NCBI GenBank assembly: GCA_021818645.1
Contig: JAKATS010000390.1
Coordinates: forward strand, 1 to 10,290
DNA: 10,290 bases
Direction: 5' to 3'
Origin: Acidobacteriota bacterium
Lineage (GTDB): Bacteria > Acidobacteriota > Terriglobia > Terriglobales > SCQP01
Shown: positions 1 to 8,447 of the stretch, one piece after another
Position numbering within the stretch: the stretch's first letter is position 1
Layout: every line of letters begins with the position of its first letter
Notes under the pieces: model-generated
Database searches by the model: none
Told to the model about the DNA's origin: nothing
The model's input: only the letters and a program-made list of their open reading frames with translations
Made by a program: the position numbers and the translations under genes

Positions 1-129
1 CCATTGCGCCCCTGGACGCGCTATCACGCCGCGCCGGAATTGCCGGGGGAATCATTTCGCGCCTGGTGGCGCAAACGCAAAAATACGGCAGCCGACAACG
101 ACGCCCGTCACGGGAGCGTGCATTCATGA
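1..129 (+). CDS. lutB: LutB-like iron-sulfur protein, C-terminal end only
   Basis: Only the last 42 codons are in the window; the frame is open from base 1 to the TGA at 127-129. The visible tail contains a WxRYHxxPELPGESFRAWW segment followed by a basic run (RKRK), which resembles the C-terminus of LutB/YkgF ferredoxin-like lactate utilization proteins. LutB is the [4Fe-4S] component that, with LutA and LutC, oxidizes L-lactate to pyruvate. None of its cysteine clusters are visible here, so the name rests on this tail plus the lutC gene directly behind it. The stop overlaps the lutC start (ATGA), which indicates one translationally coupled operon. The last 15 residues (TAADNDARHGSVHS region) look like a nonconserved extension. 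Confidence 0.7.
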   Translation, partial: PLRPWTRYHAAPELPGESFRAWWRKRKNTAADNDARHGSVHS

Positions 130-815
130 ACCCGGACAACCCAGCCCGGGAGCGCATTCTGCGGCACCTGCAGGCGGCGCTGCAAATGCCCACACAACCG
201 GCGTGGACCCATTCGCCCGGCGATGCGGCCCGGCCCGCGTTCGCGCCCCTGACCGACATTCGGAAGCGCTTCCGGGAGGAGTGTGCGGCCAACTGCACTG
301 AACTCATCGCGGGCCGGCGGGAAGAGCTGGTGCGCGCGTTCCATCAACTTTTACGGGATGCCGGCCTGGAGCCGGGAGAAAACTCCGGCCCCGGCGCGCC
401 CAGGCTCTATGCACAAAAGCCGGCCGCGGGCGAGCCGGCCTTCCTGGACGAACTGCTGCGGCCATGGATAGGCTGCAGCGATGGCCCCGATTCGGGCCCT
501 CCCGATGACCGGCATGCCGCCAGCCTGACCCTGGCCGAGGCCCTGATCGCGCGCACCGGCTCGGTGCTGATTTCCACGGCCCAGGGAGGGCGGGCGGCAT
601 CGGTGCTGCCGCCGCTGCACGTGGTTTATGCCCGAGCGGAGCAGCTGGCCGGCGAATTGGAGGAGGCGCTGACGCAGTTGCAGCTTCACGGGGCTGCGCC
701 AGCGCGCTCGATGTTCAGCCTGATTACCGGCCCCAGCCGCACGGCGGATATAGAAAAAATGCTGGTGCTGGGCGCACATGGCCCGAAGCGTCTGGTGATT
801 CTGCTGGAAGAATAA
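126..815 (+). CDS. lutC: LutC-like LUD-domain lactate utilization protein
   Basis: The product is 229 aa, typical for LutC/YkgG. The C-terminal part carries the clearest family signature: ITGPSRTADIEKMLVLGAHGP followed by a hydrophobic end (LVILL), at about residues 200-227. The middle part, with AEALIARTGSVL (about residues 134-145), matches the LUD-domain region where a glycine-rich stretch follows. LutC has no iron-sulfur motif of its own and works with LutA and LutB in NAD-independent conversion of L-lactate to pyruvate in the cytoplasm. I chose ATG 126 because it overlaps the stop of the upstream LutB-like frame (ATGA) and has GGAG at 113-116, nine bases upstream. An in-frame upstream start near 66 would run through lutB coding sequence and adds 20 residues that look unlike the family. 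The role follows from family membership and context. Confidence 0.85.
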   Translation: MNPDNPARERILRHLQAALQMPTQPAWTHSPGDAARPAFAPLTDIRKRFREECAANCTELIAGRREELVRAFHQLLRDAGLEPGENSGPGAPRLYAQKPAAGEPAFLDELLRPWIGCSDGPDSGPPDDRHAASLTLAEALIARTGSVLISTAQGGRAASVLPPLHVVYARAEQLAGELEEALTQLQLHGAAPARSMFSLITGPSRTADIEKMLVLGAHGPKRLVILLEE

Positions 816-844
816 ACGGGATGCAACCGCCGGATGATGCGGTA

Positions 845-1258
845 TCAGCGCTTTTCCGGTTCGCGTTTCAACTCGAGGGCGGCGGAATTGATGCAATAGC
901 GCAGACCCGTAGGACGCGGGCCATCCTCGAACACATGGCCGAGATGCGATCCGCAGCGGGCACACTGGACCTCCACCCGGCGCATGCCGAAGGCATCATC
1001 AAATTCCGTATGGATATTGGCGGCTTCGAGCGGCTGCCAGAAGCTGGGCCAGCCGGTGCCGGAATCATATTTTTCCGACGAGCGGAACAAGGGCGCGCCG
1101 CAGCCCACGCAATAATAAACTCCCGCCGCATGCTCATTCCAGTACTGGCCGCTGAAAGCCGGCTCCGTGCCCTTGCGGCGGGTGACCTGGTATTGCAGCG
1201 GGTCTAACTGCTTTTGCCATTCTTCGTCTGTTTTCACTACCGGCGGAGAAGATTTCAT
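845..1258 (-). CDS. msrB: Peptide-methionine (R)-S-oxide reductase MsrB
   Basis: This 137-aa protein covers the whole MsrB domain. Visible motifs are the zinc-binding pairs CVGC (Cys50, Cys53) and CARC (Cys99, Cys102), the substrate-site segment SGTGWPSFW (66-74), SHLGHVF with catalytic-region histidines (His105, His108), and the RYCINSAAL block holding the nucleophile Cys122. MsrB reduces methionine-R-sulfoxide in proteins, using thioredoxin as the usual reductant. The position before GWPSF that is often a recycling cysteine is Thr69 here, as in the MsrB subset that regenerates by another route. No signal peptide is visible, so it is probably cytoplasmic. ATG 1258 was chosen because homology starts soon after it; the longer frame back to 1312 overlaps the thiolase end. 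It lies 22 bases after the thiolase stop, so it is probably cotranscribed. No clear Shine-Dalgarno sequence is present. Confidence 0.95.
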   Translation of the reverse strand: MKSSPPVVKTDEEWQKQLDPLQYQVTRRKGTEPAFSGQYWNEHAAGVYYCVGCGAPLFRSSEKYDSGTGWPSFWQPLEAANIHTEFDDAFGMRRVEVQCARCGSHLGHVFEDGPRPTGLRYCINSAALELKREPEKR

Positions 1259-1280
1259 ATTTGCATCCGAGACTGGGAAT

Positions 1281-2492
1281 TCAGACCGCTTCAATCGCCA
1301 GCGCGACGGCATTGCCTCCGCCCAGGCAAAGGGCGGCGATACCGCGGCGCAGGCCGCGGCGCCTCAATTCATACATCAAAGTCACCAGCACCCGCGCGCC
1401 GCTGGCGCCGATGGGATGGCCGTAGGCCACGGCACCGCCATTGACGTTGACCCGCGCCATGTCGAGCTCCAGCTCGCGCACCACGGCAATCGCCTGAACG
1501 GCAAAGGCTTCATTGATTTCGTAGAGGTCGGCATCTTGGCGATGCCAGCCGGTTTTGCGCCAAAGCTGGCGCACGGCCTCGACCGGGGCCATCATCACCC
1601 ATTTTGGCTCCAGGCCGCTGGCCGCCTGGGCCACCACGCGGAAGCGGGGCTGATGCCCTAAGTTAGGAAGTTTTTGCGCCAACTGCGCGCTGGCTACCAC
1701 CACGGCGGCGGCGCCATCATTCACGCCGGGAGCATTGCCGGCGGTGATGGAACCGTCTTTTTTGAAAGCGGGTTTGAGCCGGCGCAGGGCTTCGAGCGAT
1801 GCATCGGCGCGCGGGCCTTCATCCTGACGAAGGATGGTGGACGGCTCGCCTTTTTTCCCGGGAACTTTCACGGCAACGATTTCGGCCTCCAGCCAGCCCT
1901 GGCGCTGAGCGGCCACGGCCCGGCGATGGCTTTCCAGCGCGTAGGCGTCCTGCTCCTCGCGGCTGATCTGGTATTTTTCACTTACCAGCTCCGCCGTCTG
2001 GCCCATGTGAAAGTCCTCATAGGCATCCCAGAGACCGTCGTGAATCATGGCATCCACCAGGGCGGCATTGCCCAAGCGCAAGCCCTGGCGGGCGCCGGGC
2101 AACAGATAGGGGCAGTTGGACATGGATTCCATGCCGCCGGCTACGACGCAATCGCTTTCGCCCAGCTGCACCGCCTGCGCGGCCAGCGCGATGGCCTTCA
2201 GCCCCGAGCCGCAGACTTTATTGATAGTCATGGCCGGAACCGTTGCCGGTAATCCGGCGCCCAAAGCCGCCTGGCGGGCTGGATTCTGGCCGCACCCGGC
2301 CTGCACGACCTGGCCAAGAATGCATTCACCGATCTGTTCGGGCGCAATTCCGGAGCGGCGCACCGCTTCCCGCACCGCCAGCGCGCCCAGCTGCGGCGCC
2401 GTAAATGACGCCAACCCGCCCTGAAAACGGCCGACCGGCGTGCGCACGGCGGCGACGATGATGGCATGGGCAGATGGGTTCATGCCGGGCAT
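1281..2492 (-). CDS. Acetyl-CoA acetyltransferase (thiolase)
   Basis: The 403-aa product has full thiolase length and all catalytic landmarks: the nucleophile Cys94 in [14 protein letters not shown] at 327-330, the general-base His359 in [16 protein letters not shown], and the second catalytic Cys389 in [11 protein letters not shown]. The close match to the AtoB/PhaA/ThlA pattern suggests a biosynthetic or degradative acetoacetyl-CoA thiolase, which reversibly joins two acetyl-CoA. Sequence alone does not exclude a broader 3-ketoacyl-CoA (FadA-like) substrate range. No hydroxyacyl-CoA dehydrogenase or CoA-transferase partner is in the window, so the pathway is unassigned. Two in-frame ATGs lie close together (2492 and 2483). 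The longer is reported, and AAGAG sits just upstream of it at a tight distance, so 2483 is equally possible. A TATACT hexamer at 2512-2507 could be a -10 element. Confidence 0.93.
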   Translation of the reverse strand: MPGMNPSAHAIIVAAVRTPVGRFQGGLASFTAPQLGALAVREAVRRSGIAPEQIGECILGQVVQAGCGQNPARQAALGAGLPATVPAMTINKVCGSGLKAIALAAQAVQLGESDCVVAGGMESMSNCPYLLPGARQGLRLGNAALVDAMIHDGLWDAYEDFHMGQTAELVSEKYQISREEQDAYALESHRRAVAAQRQGWLEAEIVAVKVPGKKGEPSTILRQDEGPRADASLEALRRLKPAFKKDGSITAGNAPGVNDGAAAVVVASAQLAQKLPNLGHQPRFRVVAQAASGLEPKWVMMAPVEAVRQLWRKTGWHRQDADLYEINEAFAVQAIAVVRELELDMARVNVNGGAVAYGHPIGASGARVLVTLMYELRRRGLRRGIAALCLGGGNAVALAIEAV

Positions 2493-2580
2493 GCGCTCTT
2501 GGAATCAGTATATGCCCGCGGAAAAAGCCGCGGCCGATGGCGATCTCGCATAGCTCCGCAACGACTCGGCCGGAGAATCA

Positions 2581-2964
2581 TCAGGAAGAGGTTTGAAGGC
2601 TGGCATTACGGTTGCGGCAGGTATCGCAGGGACAGATTTCGCGCAGGTAAGTCCAGGTAAATATGCCGCTGTCGTGCCGGTCGTCAAAGTGAAGCTGCAG
2701 CGCGTAATGGCCGACGGGTTCGGCGCCGGTGAGTTTATGCCCCGCAGGCTTATACATGGGTAAAGAAATGCCGGCGGTGGGTTGCGCCTTGGTCGAGGTC
2801 GGTTTTTCACCAGTGCCGTGGGCATCGGTACAGGTGGCGCAGGGGCATTCGTCGCGCAGGTATTTGATTTCGTAATGGCTGGTGTGCCCGTCCTGCCATT
2901 GAATCGTGACGCCCCGGGAAAGCGAAACGTCTATTTTGGCGGGAGTGGGCTGAAGTTCAGGCAT
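2581..2964 (-). CDS. DUF971 / GBBH-like N-terminal domain protein
   Basis: The 127-aa protein matches the small DUF971 family, the zinc-binding domain found at the N-terminus of gamma-butyrobetaine hydroxylase. The characteristic blocks are WQDGHTSHYEIKYLRDECPC (about 23-42) and VGHYALQLHFDDRHDSGIFT (84-103), followed by YLRE. By analogy to the hydroxylase, Cys40, Cys42, Cys45 and His97 would be the zinc ligands. A second CPCxTC motif (Cys111, 113, 116) follows, so the protein has two cysteine triads. There is no dioxygenase domain, so it is not a hydroxylase. Stand-alone members have no settled function; some are encoded near iron-sulfur assembly genes. The gene starts 17 bases after the thiC stop, with GAGGG nine bases before the ATG, so cotranscription with thiC (itself an iron-sulfur enzyme) is likely. 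Any assembly role is inference. Confidence 0.88.
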   Translation of the reverse strand: MPELQPTPAKIDVSLSRGVTIQWQDGHTSHYEIKYLRDECPCATCTDAHGTGEKPTSTKAQPTAGISLPMYKPAGHKLTGAEPVGHYALQLHFDDRHDSGIFTWTYLREICPCDTCRNRNASLQTSS

Positions 2965-2981
2965 TTTTCGACGCCCTCAGC

Positions 2982-4490
<1,509 letters not shown>

Positions 4491-4515
4491 TTAGCATAAA
4501 GAAATCGCCGCTGAA

Positions 4516-5745
4516 ATGCTTCCGGGCGGCCGCTCGATAAGATTCCGCATGCCGATACCCCGCAACTTCGAACGCAAGCTGTTTGACCTAATTGAAGTCA
4601 CCTCGCGCGCGCAGCGCACGGGCGAGTTCGCCAACGGCCTGGCTCAGGCGCTGCTGAAAGACTTAGGGGGGCCGCTGGAACTGCGTGCCACCGGCGTGTT
4701 CCAGCCCGAAAATGGCCGTTATGAACTGCGCATGACGGCGGGCGAGCCGCTCTGGTCCCAGATCGAACCCATGCTGACGGCGCGCACCTGGCAGCGCCGG
4801 CTGGAGGGAAATTTGTGGTGGGTGCAGCGCGGGCTCAAATACGAAAGTCCGGCGGGCACGGAATGGCTCGATTTAATCCTGATTCCCGTAGGCGCGCGGC
4901 TGCAGCGGGTCATGGGCCTGCTGACCCGCTCACTGGCCGGCGATGATGGCCAAGAGCGGGAAGCCGCATTTCAGGTACTGGGACGGCTGGTGCGGCTGTT
5001 CGTGGACCGGCATCACCAGAAAGAACGGCTGCGCGAAATCCTGACCCTGGCGCGCGAACAGCAGATGAGCCTGCTGCAAACGGCGCTGCCGCCGGTCTCG
5101 GGCTATGACGTGGCCGGCCTTTCGATTCCCGATGAAGAAGTGGGCGGGGATTATTTTCAAATCACGCCGCTGAACAAGCACCTATTCGGCATGGCTATTG
5201 CCGATGCCAAGGGCAAAGGCTTCGAAGCCGCGGTGTTGACCACTGGACTGCACACCGCGCTGCGCGTGGCCAACCAGTCGCCGTTCAAAGTGACGCATAA
5301 GGTCGAGCTGCTCAACCGCAGCCTGGTGGCGCCGGGGGAAATTCGCAATCTGGTTTCGATGTTCTACGGTGAACTCGATGCTTCAGGCCGCATCATTTAT
5401 GTCAACTGCTCGCATCCGGCGCCCATTCTGGTGCGCGCCAATAGTCTGGAAGAGCTCTCGGCCGGAGGCTTGTTTCTCGGCCTGGGCGCCGACACCGAGT
5501 ACGAGCTGGGAGTCTGCGAACTGTCCGCCGGCGATCTGATCGTGGCCTATACCGACGGCTGGAGCGAATTGTTCAACGAAGCCGGCGAGGAGTTCGGAGT
5601 CGAGCGGCTGCGCGATACCGTGCGCGGCCTGCACGGCGCAGCGCCGCAGGATGTGATCACTGCGGTGCAGGCGGCCTGCGACCAGTTCCGCGGCCCGGCG
5701 CCGTATCATGATGACCGCACGCTGGTCGTAGTCAGGAAAGAATAA
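4516..5745 (+). CDS. GAF-like/PP2C-type serine phosphatase (RsbU/SpoIIE family)
   Basis: The 409-aa protein has an N-terminal GAF-like region (about 15-165), a short helical linker ending in LLQTALPP (about 166-193), and a C-terminal PP2C_SIG/SpoIIE phosphatase domain (about 194-408). Metal-binding aspartates are preserved: Asp212 in VGGDYF, Asp230 in IADAKGKG, Asp347 in YTDGWSE and Asp399/400 in HDDRTLVVV, so it should be active. Relatives dephosphorylate a serine of an anti-sigma antagonist (STAS) protein or similar regulators in response to a signal sensed by the N-terminal domain. No STAS or anti-sigma kinase gene is in the window, so the target is unknown. No membrane segment is seen. 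The start is uncertain: ATG 4516 and ATG 4549 both have weak upstream signals, and recognizable sequence begins just after the second. It is divergent from thiC. Confidence 0.88.
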   Translation: MLPGGRSIRFRMPIPRNFERKLFDLIEVTSRAQRTGEFANGLAQALLKDLGGPLELRATGVFQPENGRYELRMTAGEPLWSQIEPMLTARTWQRRLEGNLWWVQRGLKYESPAGTEWLDLILIPVGARLQRVMGLLTRSLAGDDGQEREAAFQVLGRLVRLFVDRHHQKERLREILTLAREQQMSLLQTALPPVSGYDVAGLSIPDEEVGGDYFQITPLNKHLFGMAIADAKGKGFEAAVLTTGLHTALRVANQSPFKVTHKVELLNRSLVAPGEIRNLVSMFYGELDASGRIIYVNCSHPAPILVRANSLEELSAGGLFLGLGADTEYELGVCELSAGDLIVAYTDGWSELFNEAGEEFGVERLRDTVRGLHGAAPQDVITAVQAACDQFRGPAPYHDDRTLVVVRKE

Positions 5746-5770
5746 TCCGGGATGATTCCTGGACGGTATT

Positions 5771-5799
5771 TTGTCCCGTAAGCCATCGCCCGCTAAAAT
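5771..5799 (+). promoter_or_regulatory. Candidate promoter for ABC ATPase gene (leaderless position)
   Basis: TTGTCC (5771-5776) and TAAAAT (5794-5799) are separated by exactly 17 bases, a sigma-70-like arrangement with 4/6 and 5/6 matches. The expected transcript start, about seven bases after the -10, falls on or next to the ATG at 5807. No Shine-Dalgarno sequence precedes that ATG. It lies just after the phosphatase stop at 5745, so the ATPase gene may have its own promoter. Confidence 0.5.
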
Positions 5800-5806
5800 T
5801 GAAGAC

Positions 5807-6487
5807 ATGGCCGACGCAATTGTAGTTCTGGAAAACGTGCATAAGGAGTTTCAAGTGGGCAGCGGGAAAATTCCCGCCCTCGACGGCGTCTCTCTGTCCC
5901 TTGCGGCGGGCGAGTTTGCAGCGGTGGTGGGCGCTTCGGGAAGCGGAAAAAGCACGCTGCTGCACGTGATCGGCGGACTCACACGCCTGAGCCGCGGCAC
6001 CATCCGGATCGAAGGCCAGGAGTACGGGCATTTATCCGACGGACAGCGCACCGCCTTGCGGCGGCGTCAGATCGGGTTTGTGTTCCAGAAATTCAACCTG
6101 CTGCCCACGCTGACCGCGCGCGACAATATTGAGCTGGCGCGGGCGCTGGCCGGCCATGACCAGCCCGCCGACCGGGCTTATGAACAGGAACTGATCCAGC
6201 GGCTGCAATTGGAACAGCGGTTGGATCACCGGCCCAACGAGCTTTCGGGCGGCGAACAGCAGCGGGTGGCGATTGCGCGGGCGCTGATCAACCGGCCCCG
6301 CATCGTGCTGGCGGATGAGCCTACCGGCAATCTCGATTCCCGTAATTCCGATGCGGTGCTGGAGATTTTTGTCCACCTGAACCGTGAATTGGGCCAGACC
6401 ATCCTGATGATTACCCACAACCCCGAAGCGGCGGCGCGGGCGGGGCGCATCCTGCATATGCGCGACGGAAAACTGCTGGTCAACTAG
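5807..6487 (+). CDS. ABC transporter ATP-binding protein, LolD/MacB-like
   Basis: The 226-aa product is a complete ABC ATPase. Visible motifs in order are Walker A GASGSGKST (near residue 41-49), Q-loop FQKFNLLPT, signature LSGGEQQR, Walker B IVLADEPT with D-loop GNLDS, and the H-loop MITHN. The sequence style, including LTARDNIELA and ADEPTGNLDS, is that of the LolD/MacB/FtsE group, which powers FtsX/MacB-type permeases in lipoprotein release, macrolide or peptide export, or envelope remodelling. No permease or membrane-fusion gene is adjacent: the phosphatase lies upstream and convergent thrS downstream. The partner must be encoded elsewhere or the assignment stays general. ATG 5807 was chosen over a TTG at 5771, which would add 12 residues unlike the family and overlaps the promoter candidate. 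Confidence 0.93.
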   Translation: MADAIVVLENVHKEFQVGSGKIPALDGVSLSLAAGEFAAVVGASGSGKSTLLHVIGGLTRLSRGTIRIEGQEYGHLSDGQRTALRRRQIGFVFQKFNLLPTLTARDNIELARALAGHDQPADRAYEQELIQRLQLEQRLDHRPNELSGGEQQRVAIARALINRPRIVLADEPTGNLDSRNSDAVLEIFVHLNRELGQTILMITHNPEAAARAGRILHMRDGKLLVN

Positions 6488-6542
6488 AACTGCAACTCAC
6501 CGCCCGCCGCCATCCTCGCCAAAGGCACACGCGCAGGCAAAT
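6488..6542. other. Convergent intergenic gap, no terminator seen
   Basis: These 55 bases separate the ends of the ABC ATPase gene (plus) and thrS (minus). I see no GC-rich hairpin followed by a T-run on either strand, so how the two converging transcripts end is not evident from the sequence. Confidence 0.6.
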
Positions 6543-8423
6543 TTAATAGCTGGCTTCCGCGGCCGGGGATTCGGTTCGGAATAACTGGCTATAGTCGCGA
6601 GGCTGGACGTCGAGTTTACGGTTTTCCACCACAGAACGAAGTTCGGCCACAACGGCGTCGAGCGGCATTACGCCGCGGTCTTTTTCCTGATAGGTGCGGA
6701 GTGAAACCGTCCGTGACTCGGCCTCGCGGCGGCCGACGACGAGCATGTAAGGCATTTTACGCAGCTCGGCTTCGCGCACGCGGTAGCTGATTTTACTTTC
6801 CGGCAGCAGCAGCTCGGTCCGCACTCCGGCGGCGGCAAGAGCGGCCAGCACCTCGGCCGCATATTCGGACTGGCCTTCGGCAATGGGCAGAACGGCAGCC
6901 TGCACCGGCGCCAGCCAGGCAGGCAGAGCGCCGGCAAAATGTTCCAGCAAGATACCCAGAAAGCGCTCTACGGAACCAAATAAGGCGCGGTGAATCACCA
7001 CCGGCACGTGCGGCTGGTTATCGGCGGCAATATATTCGAGCTCAAAACGGCGGGGAAGCTGGAAATCGAGCTGCACGGTGCCGCACTGCCACTGGCGGCC
7101 GATGCTGTCGTGCACCATGACATCAATTTTGGGGCCGTAAAAGGCGCCCCCTCCGGCATCAACGGCATACTCGAGGCCGGCGGCAGCGAGCGCCTGGCGC
7201 AGGCCGGCCTCAGCTTGTTCCCACAGCGATTCCTCGCCTATGGAAGAAGCCGGGCGGGTGGAGAGCGTGACCGAATACCGCAGGCCGAAATAACCGTAAA
7301 TTTCCGCCAACAATGCCAGCACTCGCCCGATTTCCGCCTGAATCTGGTCTTTGGCGATAAAAATATGGGCATCGTCCTGGGTGAAAACGCGGGCCCGCAT
7401 CAGCCCATGCAGCGTGCCCATCGCCTCATTGCGATGCAATAACTGACCCTCGCTGATACGCAGCGGCAGCTCACGGTAGGAGTGCTGCCGGGTCTTGTAG
7501 AACAGCATGGTGTCGGGACAGTTCATGGGCTTGAGAGCCATTTCAGGTTCTGTTTCGCCGGGCGCAGACGCGGACGGCTTGCCCGCGACCCTGAACATGT
7601 TTTCCTGGAAATGTTCCCAATGCCCGGAGGTTTCAAAAAGATCTTTACGGTAGAGAACCGGGTTGAGAATTTCCTGATAACCGGCGCGGGCGTGGGTTTC
7701 GCGCCAAAGCCGCAGAAGTTGATCGCGGACGATCACGCCGCGGGGATGCCAGAAGGGGCAGCCGGCCGACCAGGGATGAAAGCTGAACAAATCAAGCTGC
7801 TGGCCCAGCTTGCGGTGGTCGCGGGCCTTGCTGTCTTCGAGATATTCGAGATATTCCGCCAGCTCAGCCTCGTTTTCCCAGGCCGTGCCGTAGATGCGCT
7901 GCAGCATGGGACGGTGCTCATCGCCGCGCCAGTAGGCACCGGCAATCGAAAGCAGCTTCATATGGCCGCAGGCCTGGGCGTTGGCTACGTGCGGGCCGGC
8001 GCAGAGATCAATAAAACGATCCTGTTTATAGAGCGTGACCGTATCGTCGTGCAGGCCTTCCAGCAGTTCGACTTTGTAGGGCTGTTGCCAGGCGGAAAAA
8101 AGCTCTAGCGCGCGGGGGCGCGGCAGAGCGGCCCGGAAGAAACCGGGCGCGCGGGCGACGATTTTGCGCATGCGCTTTTCCAGCTCGGGAAGATCGTCCG
8201 GGGTGAGCGGGCGGGGCAGTTCCATGTCGTAATAGAAGCCATGCTCGATGGGAGGGCCAATGGCCAGCCGGGCGGTGGGGAAAATTTCACGCACCGCCTG
8301 GGCCATCACATGCGAACAGGAGTGGCGGATGCGGCGCAGCCGTTCTGACCGCGGTAATTGGGCCGGCGGCTGGTTGGGCTGCCAGTCGAGACCGGCGAGA
8401 ATTTCCTCAGGAGCTAAAGCCAT
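6543..8423 (-). CDS. thrS: Threonyl-tRNA synthetase lacking the TGS domain
   Basis: ThrRS charges tRNA-Thr with threonine. The 626-aa protein has the editing domain with HSCSH (His34, His38) and CAGPH (Cys141, His145), which in the family remove mischarged Ser-tRNA-Thr. The class II catalytic core has zinc ligands Cys302 (KPMNCPD), His353 (TQDDAH) and His478 (VVIHRALFGS) at E. coli-like spacing. A C-terminal anticodon-binding domain follows (from about 505, with KISYRVREAELRKMPYMLVV), then a 20-30-residue polar tail. Only 33 residues precede HSCSH, against about 72 in E. coli, so the N-terminal TGS domain is absent. An in-frame TAA at 8441-8439 lies 15 bases before the ATG, so no longer start exists. 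No Shine-Dalgarno sequence precedes it. The divergent kdoO-like gene starts 24 bases away. Confidence 0.96.
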   Translation of the reverse strand: MALAPEEILAGLDWQPNQPPAQLPRSERLRRIRHSCSHVMAQAVREIFPTARLAIGPPIEHGFYYDMELPRPLTPDDLPELEKRMRKIVARAPGFFRAALPRPRALELFSAWQQPYKVELLEGLHDDTVTLYKQDRFIDLCAGPHVANAQACGHMKLLSIAGAYWRGDEHRPMLQRIYGTAWENEAELAEYLEYLEDSKARDHRKLGQQLDLFSFHPWSAGCPFWHPRGVIVRDQLLRLWRETHARAGYQEILNPVLYRKDLFETSGHWEHFQENMFRVAGKPSASAPGETEPEMALKPMNCPDTMLFYKTRQHSYRELPLRISEGQLLHRNEAMGTLHGLMRARVFTQDDAHIFIAKDQIQAEIGRVLALLAEIYGYFGLRYSVTLSTRPASSIGEESLWEQAEAGLRQALAAAGLEYAVDAGGGAFYGPKIDVMVHDSIGRQWQCGTVQLDFQLPRRFELEYIAADNQPHVPVVIHRALFGSVERFLGILLEHFAGALPAWLAPVQAAVLPIAEGQSEYAAEVLAALAAAGVRTELLLPESKISYRVREAELRKMPYMLVVGRREAESRTVSLRTYQEKDRGVMPLDAVVAELRSVVENRKLDVQPRDYSQLFRTESPAAEASY

Positions 8424-8447
8424 GATTTGTTTAGTATCTTATGGAAT
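8424..8447. promoter_or_regulatory. 24-bp divergent start region between thrS and kdoO-like gene
   Basis: The ATGs of two divergent genes are separated by only 24 AT-rich bases. The plus strand has TATCTT at 8435-8440, seven bases before the 8448 ATG, and an overlapping TAGTAT at 8432-8437. The minus strand has GATACT nine bases before the thrS ATG. All are weak (4/6) -10 matches and no good -35 was found. Neither gene has a Shine-Dalgarno sequence. Any promoters here must overlap each other and extend into the opposing coding sequences. Confidence 0.35.

Noticed and set aside
351..965. Long minus-strand open frame (204 aa) opposite lutC
   Set aside because: It runs antisense to the clearly conserved lutC frame and has no recognizable domain. 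Such shadows are common in GC-rich genes.
2516..2533. CCGCGG-AAAAAG-CCGCGG inverted repeat between the DUF971 gene and the thiolase gene, as a terminator
   Set aside because: The stem is only six bp and is not followed by a T-run on the minus strand. Each arm is itself a palindrome, so it could be chance in GC-rich DNA.
6990..8108. Two plus-strand open frames (150 and 208 aa) inside thrS
   Set aside because: They are antisense to a fully conserved thrS and show no domain of their own.
8409..8413. AGGAG on the plus strand as ribosome binding site for the kdoO-like gene
   Set aside because: It is 34 bases from ATG 8448 and 13 from TTG 8427, and it is simply the complement of thrS codons.
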